Below, piece by piece: positions 44,909 to 53,797 of a stretch of DNA of 64,000 nucleotides. The notes beneath the pieces are model-generated. The model was not told the DNA's origin, did no database searches, and was given only the letters and a program-made list of their open reading frames with translations. Position numbers and translations under genes: made by a program. The DNA comes from Streptomyces roseirectus (GTDB lineage Bacteria > Actinomycetota > Actinomycetes > Streptomycetales > Streptomycetaceae), in the NCBI RefSeq assembly GCF_014489635.1, contig NZ_CP060828.1:9660001-9724000 (forward strand), given 5' to 3'. Position 1 is the first letter of the stretch. Each line of letters begins with the position of its first letter.

Positions 44909-45952
44909 GTGCCGGACAACCGATCAGAAGACCCCGCGGACGAGCCGAAGCCGGGGGACGGCGGCCCCGCCGCGGTCACGATCGCCTACATCGCCGAGTC
45001 CGCCGGGGTCTCGGTGCCCACGGTGTCCAAGGTCCTCAACGGCCGCACCGGCGTGTCGGACGAGACCAGGGCCCGGGTCGAGGAGCTGATCCGCCGGTAC
45101 GGGTACCGCAAGCCGCCGAAGAACCGCAGCAATCTCGTGGAACTGGTGTTCCGCGAGATGGAGAGCATGTGGGCGGTGGAGATCATCCGGGGCGTGGAGC
45201 GGGCGGCGCGCAGGAACCGGGTCGGGGTCCTGGTGTCGGAACTCGGCCTCCAGGACGAGCCGGTCAGGACCATCGACGACACCCTGGGCCGGCGCCCGCA
45301 GTGCGTCCTGTCGGTGGCGTGGCTGTCGGAGGAGGAGCGGGACCAGCTCACCGCGAAGGGCATCCCGTTCGTCGTCTTCGACCCGAACCGGGAACTGCCC
45401 GACGGCGTCCCCTTCGTCGGCGCGACGAACTTCCGGGGCGGCCGGGCCGCGACCCGCCACCTGCTCGGACTCGGCCACCGCCGGATCGCGATGATCTCCG
45501 GCCCCGACCACCCCTTCTGCCTCGCGCGGACGGCCGGCTACACCTCGGCGCTGATCGAGGCCGGCGTGCCGGTGGAGCCCGAGCTGATGGCCAAGGCGCA
45601 GCTCACCCGCGAGGACGGCCGCACGGCGGCCCACGGCCTGCTCTCCCGCCCCGACCGGCCCACCGCGATCTTCGCCGCCAACGACATGCAGGCCCTCGGC
45701 GTCTACAAGGCCGCCCACGAACTCGGTCTGCGCATCCCGGACGACCTGAGCGTGGTCGGCTTCGACGACGTCCCCGCCGTCGCCTGGGTGGAACCGCCCC
45801 TGACGACCGTCCACCAGCCCCTCGCGGAGATGGCCGTGGCCGCGACGGAACTCGCGCTGGCGCTGGGGCGCGGCGACGACGTGCCGCAGGTCGGCGTGGA
45901 GATCGCCACCAGGCTCACCGTCCGCGAGAGCACGGCCCCGCCGAAGAGCTGA
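44909..45952 (+). CDS. LacI-family sugar-responsive regulator
   Basis: 347 residues from GTG 44909. The DNA-binding domain is at about 22-70 (VTIAYIAESAGVSVPTVSKVLNG), followed by a sugar-binding periplasmic-protein-like domain (FVVFDPNRELPDGVPFVGA, GHRRIAMISGP, PTAIFAANDMQALGVYKAA, DDLSVVGFDDVP). It is convergent with the glycosidase/ABC operon and is its likely repressor; LacI-type palindromes stand at that operon's promoter. Confidence 0.92.
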   Translation: MPDNRSEDPADEPKPGDGGPAAVTIAYIAESAGVSVPTVSKVLNGRTGVSDETRARVEELIRRYGYRKPPKNRSNLVELVFREMESMWAVEIIRGVERAARRNRVGVLVSELGLQDEPVRTIDDTLGRRPQCVLSVAWLSEEERDQLTAKGIPFVVFDPNRELPDGVPFVGATNFRGGRAATRHLLGLGHRRIAMISGPDHPFCLARTAGYTSALIEAGVPVEPELMAKAQLTREDGRTAAHGLLSRPDRPTAIFAANDMQALGVYKAAHELGLRIPDDLSVVGFDDVPAVAWVEPPLTTVHQPLAEMAVAATELALALGRGDDVPQVGVEIATRLTVRESTAPPKS

Positions 45953-45980
45953 GCCCCGGACGCGGCCGGGCGCCCGGGGC
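45953..45980. terminator. GC hairpin between convergent LacI and GH5 genes
   Basis: The 7-bp inverted repeat GCCCCGG and CCGGGGC with a 14-nt loop, directly at the LacI stop and 13 bp from the GH5 stop, can serve both directions. There is no T-tract. Confidence 0.5.
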
Positions 45981-45992
45981 CGACAGGCACGG

Positions 45993-47717
45993 TCAGACGA
46001 CGGTCCCCGTCACCGAGCCCCCGTTCCTGGTCACGAGGTACGTCACGGTGGCCCCGCTCCAGAAGTGGAAGACGAGCGTGGCCTGTTGGCCGTCCCGCAG
46101 CGAGGTGAGGAAGTCGGAGGTCAGCAGGAGCCCGTTGCCCGCGTAGTCCGGGCGGAAGGACACGTTGAACTCCTGGTAGGGGGTCCAGTTGACCGGCCCG
46201 GCGTTGCCGCCGTCCGCGTAGGTGGCCGACATGGTCGCGAGCTGGTCACCCCGGTACTGGGTGGGCACGGTGAGACCACTGGTGGAGCCGTTCGCGCTGC
46301 TCAGCACGGGACGGTCGTAGGTGGTGACGTGGATCTGCCAGGGCCGCCCGGCGTTGAAGCGGGCCTCGATCGTGGCGTTGATCCCGTAGGCGCGGTTGCC
46401 GGCGAGACGGGTGAGGGCGGAGGCGGTGAGGGTGAGTTGGCTGCCGGAGACGGTGTAGTCCCGGCCCTGGACGAGCCGGGTGCCGCCCTGCCAAAGGCCC
46501 CGGAAACTCAGGCCGTTGAGGTTCAGGGTGAGCGTCTTGGCGGTGATCGCCGAGGACTTCGCGAGGAAGACCCGGTCCGAGGAGGCGGTGCCCGAGCGGG
46601 TCGTCCAGCTGGACTTGACGGCGGCGAACAGCGCGGGGTCGGACCACCGGAGCGTCGTCCGGTCGAGGAACGCGAAGGTGCCCGGGTCCCACAGGGCCGT
46701 CGTCACCCCGGCGCTTCGGGCGTCGTGGCCCAGCTGCTCGAAGAACTTGAGCGCTTCGCCCCGCTCGATGCGCGGCGGGTGGTTGGTGTCGGGGTAGGCC
46801 AGCAGGCCGTACTCACCGAGGTAGACGGGGATGCCCCGGGAGGTGAACGTGGCGCGGACGCGGGCGAAGTGGTCGCGCATGTCGGCCTGCGAGGTCGCGT
46901 CGAACGTCGTGCCGCCGGCGACGTTCACGCTGAACGGGTAGTAGCCGTAGTAGTGCACGGTCGGCACGAGGTTGGTGTCGTTGCGCGCCCGCATCCAGGC
47001 GTCCAGCGCGTCGAGGAAGATCTGCCCGGAGTTGGTGTGCAGCGTGGGCACCACGAGCAGCCGGGTCGCGTTGCCGCCGCCGGACTGCCGCACCAGCGTG
47101 TGGAACGCGGTGTTCAGCTCGTCGTTGTACTGGATGCCCTGCGCGTCGGTCGTGTTGTTGAACTGCGGCTCGTTGTTGCTCTCGAACAGCAGCGACGCCG
47201 GGTGGTCGCGGAACGCCGCGGCGATCTGCGTCCAGGTGGCCTTGAAGCGGGCCAGCACGTTGTCGTGGTCGGCGGGCATCGTCGAGATCCACTGCCACGA
47301 GTCGTGGTGCACGTTCAGCACGACGTACAGGCCGTCGGCCAGCGCCATGTCGACGACCTCCTTGACGCGGTTCATCCACGCCCCGTCGATCGTGTACGGC
47401 GCCGAAGCCGACTGGTGCCCGTTCCAGGTGACGGGGATCCGCACGCTGCGGAAGCCCTGCGCCTTGACGGTGTCGAACACGGCCTTGGTGACCTTCGGGT
47501 TGCCCCACGACGTCTCGTCCGGGATGGCGTCCAGGGTGTTGCCCAGGTTCCAGCTCGGCTGCATGGCCGCGACCGTCTCCATCGGCGTCGCGGCGCGCTG
47601 CGGGGAGCCTTCGCGGTCCGGCGCTGCGGAGGCGGCCACGCTGGTCACCCCGAGCAGGGTGACCAGCGCCAGCAGCAGCCCGAGCAGCCGGCGGGTGAGG
47701 TGGTGCGTTCCTCTCAT
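45993..47717 (-). CDS. Secreted GH5 endoglucanase with X2-type module
   Basis: 574 residues from ATG 47717 with AGAAGGG upstream. Signal peptide: LTRRLLGLLLALVTLLGVTS then an Ala-rich cleavage site. The GH5 domain spans about 42-365 with WNLGNTLDA (common in GH5 subfamily 4-like endoglucanases), acid/base E183 in SNNEP and nucleophile E302 in YLGEYG. From about 380 to 470 a CBM_X2-like module (VFLAKSSAITAKTLTLNLNG, GRDYTVSGSQLTLT) follows, then a beta-rich C-terminus. It probably cleaves cellulose, xyloglucan or related beta-glucan outside the cell. It is the last gene of the operon; its ATG touches the GH36 stop. Confidence 0.88.
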   Translation of the reverse strand: MRGTHHLTRRLLGLLLALVTLLGVTSVAASAAPDREGSPQRAATPMETVAAMQPSWNLGNTLDAIPDETSWGNPKVTKAVFDTVKAQGFRSVRIPVTWNGHQSASAPYTIDGAWMNRVKEVVDMALADGLYVVLNVHHDSWQWISTMPADHDNVLARFKATWTQIAAAFRDHPASLLFESNNEPQFNNTTDAQGIQYNDELNTAFHTLVRQSGGGNATRLLVVPTLHTNSGQIFLDALDAWMRARNDTNLVPTVHYYGYYPFSVNVAGGTTFDATSQADMRDHFARVRATFTSRGIPVYLGEYGLLAYPDTNHPPRIERGEALKFFEQLGHDARSAGVTTALWDPGTFAFLDRTTLRWSDPALFAAVKSSWTTRSGTASSDRVFLAKSSAITAKTLTLNLNGLSFRGLWQGGTRLVQGRDYTVSGSQLTLTASALTRLAGNRAYGINATIEARFNAGRPWQIHVTTYDRPVLSSANGSTSGLTVPTQYRGDQLATMSATYADGGNAGPVNWTPYQEFNVSFRPDYAGNGLLLTSDFLTSLRDGQQATLVFHFWSGATVTYLVTRNGGSVTGTVV

Positions 47718-49870
47718 CACTGACCCTTCTGTCGTCGGGCGGGGGATTCGCCCGTGGGGAGACGGTGGTCCAGGCGCAGCAGCACCGCCGACGGCGCCGT
47801 CGGCAGCGTCAGGGAGAGCAGGGCCGCGTCCGGGTCCCAGCCGGCGTCCGCGCGGCTCGCGGCCGGGTACAGGACGTCGACGGGGACCGGACGGCCCTGG
47901 AGGTGGGGGAGGGGGAGCGAGACGGTGGCCTCGGTACCGGGGCGGCGCCACACGGTGACGTAGGTGGTGGCGGGGGTGCGCAGCGCCAGGGCCAGCCAGG
48001 GGTCGTCCCAGGCCGGCAGGCCCAGCGGCCAGGCGGGGACGGCGTGGGGGAGGTCGGCGCGGATCGACTTGTACACGGCGACGGCCTCGTGGACCAGGGC
48101 GCCGGCCTCCGGGCCCAGCTCCGGGAGCAGACCGGAGAGGTGGATGCGGCCCAGGAGGGAGTTGGCCATGGTGAAGGCCACCTCGTCCGGGGAGTCCGTG
48201 GGGAGCGGGTAGGACCAGACGGCGCCCTGCTCGGGCGTGACGGCGGTGGGCGCCGAGGCGGCGATGGGCGCGTACAGCTGGAGGTTCTGCTGGTCGCTGG
48301 TGGACTGGAGCTGGAGCCGGGACAGCAGCGCGTGGTCCCAGCGCATGCCGCCCGACGAGCAGTTCTCCAGCACCAGGCCCGGGTGCCGGTCGAGGACGCC
48401 GTCGAGCCAGTCGAGGTGGGCGCGGTTGTGGCCCAGCAGCCCGGCGCCGGGGGTCTCCCCGGGGTGGGCGCTGGTCCCGGAACCCGGGTCGATGTTGTGG
48501 TCCAGCTTGAGATAGCCGACGCCCCACTCACCGACCAGACGGTCCACGACCTCGTCCAGGTGCGCGCGGGCGGCCGGATGACGCAGGTCCAGATGGTGCC
48601 GTCGGGTCTCCGTGACCCGGACCCCGTCGCGGCGGAAGAACGCCTCGTCCGGCAGGGACTTCGCCATGGGGCTGCGGACGCCGATCACCTCCGGCTCCAG
48701 CCACAGGCCCGGCACCATCCCGCGCTCGCGGATCCGGTCCAGCACCTCGTGGATCCCGCGCTCGCCGGGGAAGCGCGAGGCGGCGGGCTCCCAGGCGCCC
48801 ACACTGTCCCACCAGCCGCCGTTCTCCCCGTCGTACCAGCCCGCGTCGATCACGAAGTACTCGGCGCCAGCCTCGGCCGCCGCGTCGATCAGCGGCAGCA
48901 GCTTCTCCGTCGTGGGGTCGCCCATCAGGCAGTTCATGTAGTCGTTGAAGACGACCGGCAGCCGCTCGTGGTCCGGGTGCGGACGGCGCGCCGCGCGCCG
49001 GTAGCGGGTGAGCGCGGCGAACGCCTCGTCAGGGCCGCCGTCCTCGCTGAGGGCGAGCGCGGCGGGGACGGTGGTGAACTCGGCGCCCGGCTCCAGCGGG
49101 TGCCGCCAGCCGTGGTGGGTGTCGGTCGGGCCGTGCAGGGCGAGGTAGGCGAGCGTGTCGCGCTCACCGCACTCCCCGTGCCAGCCACCGCCGTTGTGCT
49201 CGATCTGCCACACCCACGTACGCCCCTGCTGCCGGTCCGTCAGCCCGCCCATGGGCAGCCGCCCGCAGCTCGACCACACACCCCGCCCGGTGAGCGTGAA
49301 CTCACCCTTGCCGTTGTCGTAGCGGACCCCGCCGGACAGGGCCGGCGACAGGGCCGGCGAGGTCTCCCGCATCGCCCGGCGCTGCCAGCGGCACTCGGCG
49401 ACCCAGCCGTTCTCCGCCCACAGCAGGTCCGCCGCGTCGATGGCGTCGGTGAGACACCCCACGACCAGCGACGACACCGACTCCAGGTGCAGCGTGTCCG
49501 TGCCCTCGTTGCGCAGCCGCACCTCCGAGCGCAGCACGGGCACCCCGTCGGGCGAACGCCAGTCGACCTCCGCGACGAGCCCCGTGACGGGATCGTCGAG
49601 GACGACGACGAGGACGTGCCAGTCGCCGTCGCGGCTCACCCGGTGCGTCCGGTACCGCAGCCGTCCGCCGAGGTACGTGTCGATCAGCCGACCGCCGGAC
49701 CAGGCGCGGCCGTGGCCCGCCGCCGTCACCTCGACCAGCGGCAGCGGGGGCCAGCCGGGCGGCACACCCCCGGCGGCACCGAGCCGCGTCAGGCGCGGGA
49801 CGCCGTCCTCGTCGATGCCGATCTCGGCCTCCAGCGCCGGGTGGCCCCAGCGGAGGGTCTGCGGTGTCAT
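47717..49870 (-). CDS. GH36 alpha-galactosidase
   Basis: 717 residues from ATG 49870. The catalytic core has EYFVIDAGWYDGENGGWW, GLWLEPEVIGVRSPM, the nucleophile block GYLKLDHNIDPG, and the acid/base block ENCSSGGMRWDHALLSRL, all hallmarks of clan GH-D/GH36 alpha-galactosidases. There is no signal peptide, so it acts on imported galactosides. It lies between the GH42 and GH5 genes in the operon. Confidence 0.92.
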   Translation of the reverse strand: MTPQTLRWGHPALEAEIGIDEDGVPRLTRLGAAGGVPPGWPPLPLVEVTAAGHGRAWSGGRLIDTYLGGRLRYRTHRVSRDGDWHVLVVVLDDPVTGLVAEVDWRSPDGVPVLRSEVRLRNEGTDTLHLESVSSLVVGCLTDAIDAADLLWAENGWVAECRWQRRAMRETSPALSPALSGGVRYDNGKGEFTLTGRGVWSSCGRLPMGGLTDRQQGRTWVWQIEHNGGGWHGECGERDTLAYLALHGPTDTHHGWRHPLEPGAEFTTVPAALALSEDGGPDEAFAALTRYRRAARRPHPDHERLPVVFNDYMNCLMGDPTTEKLLPLIDAAAEAGAEYFVIDAGWYDGENGGWWDSVGAWEPAASRFPGERGIHEVLDRIRERGMVPGLWLEPEVIGVRSPMAKSLPDEAFFRRDGVRVTETRRHHLDLRHPAARAHLDEVVDRLVGEWGVGYLKLDHNIDPGSGTSAHPGETPGAGLLGHNRAHLDWLDGVLDRHPGLVLENCSSGGMRWDHALLSRLQLQSTSDQQNLQLYAPIAASAPTAVTPEQGAVWSYPLPTDSPDEVAFTMANSLLGRIHLSGLLPELGPEAGALVHEAVAVYKSIRADLPHAVPAWPLGLPAWDDPWLALALRTPATTYVTVWRRPGTEATVSLPLPHLQGRPVPVDVLYPAASRADAGWDPDAALLSLTLPTAPSAVLLRLDHRLPTGESPARRQKGQ

Positions 49871-49894
49871 GGGTTCCTTTCGGTGGGGGGGAGT

Positions 49895-51880
49895 TCAGGG
49901 AAGGCGCAGGACGGCGGCGCCGCCTGCCGGGAGCACGGACACGGTGGTGCCCGTGAGGAGGTCGTGGCCGGGTTTGGGCAGCGGGACCGGCTCGGCGCGG
50001 TGGTTGACCAGGAAGCGCCAGCGGCGGCCGTCCGGGGCGTGCCGGGTGACGGCCTCGACGTGCGCGGGCAGCCCCGGCAGCTCGGGCCCTGCGCCCGCCT
50101 CGCGCAGCAGCCGGGCGAACAGGGCGCCGTAGCCGGCGTCGTCGAGGCGGGTCGACACGTACCAGGCGTGCCCCGCGCCGAACCCGTGCCGGGTGACGGC
50201 GGGGCGGCCGGCGAGCATGCCGTGCGTGTACGCGGCGACCGCCTCGGCGCCCTCCGCGCGCAGGGACTCGCTCCACGCCGTGCCGTGCGAACCGTCGGAC
50301 AGGGCGACGCGCTCGGCCCGGCGCAGCGGCCGGTACTCCTCGACCCGCACCCCCAGCGCCTCCCGCAGCGGCGCCGCCGGATAGCCGCCGAGGCGGGCGT
50401 GCAGACGGTCGTCGACGTACCCGCTCGCGTGCTGGACCAGCAGCGTCCCGCCGCCGGCGACGTAGTCCCGCAGGCCCGCTGCGCCGGCGTCGGACAGGAG
50501 GAACAGGGCCGGGGCGACGACGAGCCGGTAGCGGCTCAGCGCGTGCGCGGGGTGCGCGAAGTCGGCCGTCACCCCGGCGTCCCACAGCACGCGGTGCGCG
50601 CGGGCCAGCGACCCGTGGTAGTCGAGTTCCGCCGACGGCAGCCCGTCCACGCCGAGCGCCCACCAGGCGTCCGGATCGTGCAGGACCGCCACCTCGGCGC
50701 GCACCGTCGACCCCGCCAGCTCGGCCAGCCGGGCGACCGCCTCGCCGGTCTCGGTCACCTCGCGGAAGATCCGGCTGTCGGGTCCCGCGTGCGGGACCAT
50801 CGCCGAGTGCCAGGTCTCGGAGCCCGCCTTCGACTGCCGCCACTGGAAGAAGAGGGCGCCCTCCGAACCGCGCGCGATATGCCCGAGGGTGTGGCGCAGG
50901 ACGTCCCCGGGGTCCTTGGCGAGGACCCGGTCCCCGTCGTACACGGTGCTGGTGCCCTGCTCCATCAGCAGCCACGGCCGCCCGCCGCCCAGCGAGCGGG
51001 CGCGGTCCGCGTGGAAGGCGACGTCGGCCGCCGCGTCCAGCCCCGGGGCGCCCGGGTACTGGTCGACGCTGACGACGTCCAGCTCACGTGCGAGGTCCCA
51101 CAGGTTCAGGTTCTGGTAGCCCGGCAGCATCAGGTTCGTCGTCACCGGCCGGTCGCTGTGCGCGCGGATCGCGTCGCGCTGCTCGCGGTAGGCGGCGACC
51201 ACCACGTCCGACCAGAAGCGCCGGAAGTCCAGGTGCCGGCCGGGGTTTCCGTGCCAGTTCGTGGCGCGCGGCGGCAGCACCTGCTCCCAGGAGCCGTACC
51301 GCTGGCTCCAGAACGCCGTCCCCCACGCCTCGTTGAGGGCGTCGAGGGAGCCGTGCCGCTCCCGCAGCCACACCCGGAACGCGGCGGCCGTGTGGTCGCA
51401 GTAACAGAGGGTGGCGTACTCGTTGTGGACGTGCCACAGCGCGACGGCGGGATGGTCGCCGTAACGCCGGGCGAGGGCCCCGGCGATGTCGCGGGCCGCC
51501 TTCCGGTAGGCGGGCGCGGTCAGGCAGTAGGTGTCCCGGCTGCCGTGGGTGAGGCGGGTGCCGTCGGGCCGGACCGTCAGGGCGTCGGGGTGGGCCAGGG
51601 TGAACCACGGCGGCGGCGAGGCGGTGGGCGTGGCCAGGTCGACGCGCACACCGGCCGCGTGCAGCCGCTCCAGGTGGGCGTCCAGCCACGCGAAGTCGTA
51701 GCGCCCCTCCTCCGGCTCCAGCAGGGCCCAGGAGAACACGCCGACCGTGACCAGGTTGACCCCGGCCCGGCGCATCAGCTCGTCGTCCTCCTTCCACACC
51801 GGCTCGTCCCACTGCTCGGGGTTGTAGTCACCGCCGAAGGCGAGGCCGCCCAGACGGTCGGTCAGACTGCGCGAGGTCAT
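49895..51880 (-). CDS. GH42 beta-galactosidase
   Basis: 661 residues from ATG 51880. GGDYNPEQWDEPVW at the start, acid/base E154 in WHVHNEY and nucleophile E307 in LLMEQGTS define GH42, with the trimerisation and C-terminal beta domains present (ARLAELAGSTVRAEVAVLHD, PDGRRWRFLVNHRAEPV). It is cytoplasmic, and it hydrolyses terminal beta-galactose or alpha-arabinopyranose. It lies 7 bp after the permease gene, within the operon. Confidence 0.93.
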   Translation of the reverse strand: MTSRSLTDRLGGLAFGGDYNPEQWDEPVWKEDDELMRRAGVNLVTVGVFSWALLEPEEGRYDFAWLDAHLERLHAAGVRVDLATPTASPPPWFTLAHPDALTVRPDGTRLTHGSRDTYCLTAPAYRKAARDIAGALARRYGDHPAVALWHVHNEYATLCYCDHTAAAFRVWLRERHGSLDALNEAWGTAFWSQRYGSWEQVLPPRATNWHGNPGRHLDFRRFWSDVVVAAYREQRDAIRAHSDRPVTTNLMLPGYQNLNLWDLARELDVVSVDQYPGAPGLDAAADVAFHADRARSLGGGRPWLLMEQGTSTVYDGDRVLAKDPGDVLRHTLGHIARGSEGALFFQWRQSKAGSETWHSAMVPHAGPDSRIFREVTETGEAVARLAELAGSTVRAEVAVLHDPDAWWALGVDGLPSAELDYHGSLARAHRVLWDAGVTADFAHPAHALSRYRLVVAPALFLLSDAGAAGLRDYVAGGGTLLVQHASGYVDDRLHARLGGYPAAPLREALGVRVEEYRPLRRAERVALSDGSHGTAWSESLRAEGAEAVAAYTHGMLAGRPAVTRHGFGAGHAWYVSTRLDDAGYGALFARLLREAGAGPELPGLPAHVEAVTRHAPDGRRWRFLVNHRAEPVPLPKPGHDLLTGTTVSVLPAGGAAVLRLP

Positions 51881-51887
51881 GACGGGT

Positions 51888-52862
51888 TCACCCCTTGATC
51901 GCGCCCGTCAGCACCCCGGTACGGAAGTGCTTCTGGACGAACGGATAGACGACCAGCAGCGGCACGAGCGTCAGCACGACCACCGCCATCTGCAAGGACA
52001 ACGGCGCGGTCTGCGCGCTCTCGGAGCCGAACCCGGAGTTGACCGAACCCGGCAGCCCCACACCCCGGTTGACATAGGTCAGCAGCACGTACTGCAACGG
52101 CCACTTCGCGCTCTCGGTCGGCAGGTAGAGCATCACGTTGAAGAAGGAGTTCCAGTAGCCGACCCCGTAGAACAGCGCGATCACCGCCGTCACCGCGCGC
52201 GAGGTGGGCAGGACGACCGACCACAGGATCCGCCAGTCGCCCGCGCCGTCCATCCGCGCCGCGTCGATCAGCTCGCCCGACGTCGACGAGTAGAACGAGC
52301 GCAGAACCAGGACGTTGAACACGGACACGGCGCTCGGCAGGATCAGCGCCCAGTACTGGTTGTAGCCGCCGAGCCCGGTGACCACCAGGAACGTCGGGAT
52401 CATGCCGCCGCCGACGAACATCGTGACGATCAGCAGGAGCAGGACCCAGCGGTGCCCGAACGACCTCGGCCGCGACAGGCCGTAGGCGCACAGCACCGAC
52501 ACCACCATCGACAGCGCGGTGCCGACCGCCGTGATGCCGAGGCTCACCAGCAGCGCGGTCCGCACCGTCGGGTCGCCCAGCATCTCCCGGTACGCCTGCA
52601 GACTCAGCCCGTCGGGCCAGATCACCAGACCGCCCGCGCGGTTCACCGCGCCGGGGGAGGAGACGCTGGTGAGGGCGACGATCCACAGCGGGACCAGCAC
52701 CACCGCCAGCACTCCGCCCAGCGTCAGCCCCTTCGCCGCCTGCCCGACGGCCGTCGGCGGCTCCTCCCACACGGGACGGCCACCGCGCCCGCCGTGCCGC
52801 AGGCCCGGGGACACGGGGCGGCGCGCGGCCCGGGAACGTTCGATCGTGGACGCGTTCGTCAT
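51888..52862 (-). CDS. Carbohydrate ABC importer permease (MalG type)
   Basis: 324 residues from ATG 52862, overlapping the previous stop by 4 bp. Six membrane helices run from about residue 45; the EAA loop, which contacts the ATPase, is near 220 (GELIDAARMDGAGDWRILWSV). It is paired with the MalF-type permease upstream. No ATPase gene is in this operon, so a shared MsiK-type ATPase encoded elsewhere is expected, as is usual in Streptomyces. Confidence 0.92.
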   Translation of the reverse strand: MTNASTIERSRAARRPVSPGLRHGGRGGRPVWEEPPTAVGQAAKGLTLGGVLAVVLVPLWIVALTSVSSPGAVNRAGGLVIWPDGLSLQAYREMLGDPTVRTALLVSLGITAVGTALSMVVSVLCAYGLSRPRSFGHRWVLLLLIVTMFVGGGMIPTFLVVTGLGGYNQYWALILPSAVSVFNVLVLRSFYSSTSGELIDAARMDGAGDWRILWSVVLPTSRAVTAVIALFYGVGYWNSFFNVMLYLPTESAKWPLQYVLLTYVNRGVGLPGSVNSGFGSESAQTAPLSLQMAVVVLTLVPLLVVYPFVQKHFRTGVLTGAIKG

Positions 52863-53797
52863 CGCCGGTACAACCCGTCCTCCCCGAAGGCGTGCGCCAG
52901 CTTGTTGGCGCCCCAGATGAGCAGCAGCGAGATGACGCTCTTGAAGAGGCCGGCCGCCGCCCCGTAGCTGTAGTCGTTGGTCGCGATGCCGTAGTAGAAG
53001 GCGAAGGTGTCCAGGACGTCGGCCGCGTCATGGCCGACCGCCGCGCGCTGGATCAGGAACTGCTCGAACCCCACCGACAGGGCGTTGCCCAGGCGCAGCA
53101 CCAGCATCAGGACGATGACCCCGCGCAGCCCCGGCAGCGTGATGTGCCACATCCGCCGCCACCGCCCGGCGCCGTCGGCCGCCGCAGCCTCGTACATCTC
53201 GGAGTTGATCGCGCTCAGCGCGGCGAGGAAGACGATGATCCCCCAGCCCGCCTCCTTCCACACCGCCTGAGAGGTGACCAGCAGCGCGAACGTGTCCGGG
53301 TCGGTCATGATGTCCCAGGTCCCGATGGAGTGGTCGCGCAGGAACTGGTTGAGCATGCCCGCCCCGCCCAGCATCTGCTGGAAGACCGTGATGGTCAGCA
53401 CCCACGAGAAGAAGTGCGGCAGGTAGACGACCGACTGGAACAGGTTGCGGATCCGTTCGCTGACCACGGTGTTCAGCAGCAGCGCCAGCGCGATCGGCAC
53501 CGGGAAGAACAGGATCAGCTGGACGAAGCTCAGGTACAGCGTGTTCTTCAGGGCCTGCCAGAACACCGGGTCGTCCAGCAGCCGCCGGAACTGCTCCAGG
53601 CCCGCCCAGTCGCTGTACCGCACCCCGATCAGCGGGTCGTAGTACTGGAACGCCGTGACGATCCCGAAGAGCGGCACGTAGTTGAAGACCAGCAGCAGCG
53701 CGACCGCCGGCACCGTCATGAGCAGCAGCGTCCGGTCGCGGCGCAGCCTGACCAGCCGGCCCGCCCGCTCGCCGCGCCGGGACCGGTCCGTGCTCAC
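52859..53797 (-). CDS. Carbohydrate ABC importer permease (MalF/LplB type)
   Basis: 312 residues from ATG 53797, overlapping the binding-protein stop by 4 bp. Helices begin at about residue 27; the sequence YVPLFGIVTAFQYYDPLIGV is typical of LplB-type permeases of long-chain oligosaccharide importers, and the EAA loop is SEMYEAAAADGAGRWRRMWH. Confidence 0.92.
   Translation of the reverse strand: MSTDRSRRGERAGRLVRLRRDRTLLLMTVPAVALLLVFNYVPLFGIVTAFQYYDPLIGVRYSDWAGLEQFRRLLDDPVFWQALKNTLYLSFVQLILFFPVPIALALLLNTVVSERIRNLFQSVVYLPHFFSWVLTITVFQQMLGGAGMLNQFLRDHSIGTWDIMTDPDTFALLVTSQAVWKEAGWGIIVFLAALSAINSEMYEAAAADGAGRWRRMWHITLPGLRGVIVLMLVLRLGNALSVGFEQFLIQRAAVGHDAADVLDTFAFYYGIATNDYSYGAAAGLFKSVISLLLIWGANKLAHAFGEDGLYRR

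Noticed and set aside
47765..51898. Very long plus-strand open frame opposite GH5, GH36 and GH42 genes
   Set aside because: It is the antisense shadow of high-G+C genes: low-complexity composition rich in Val, Gln, Arg and Gly, no domains, no ribosome site.
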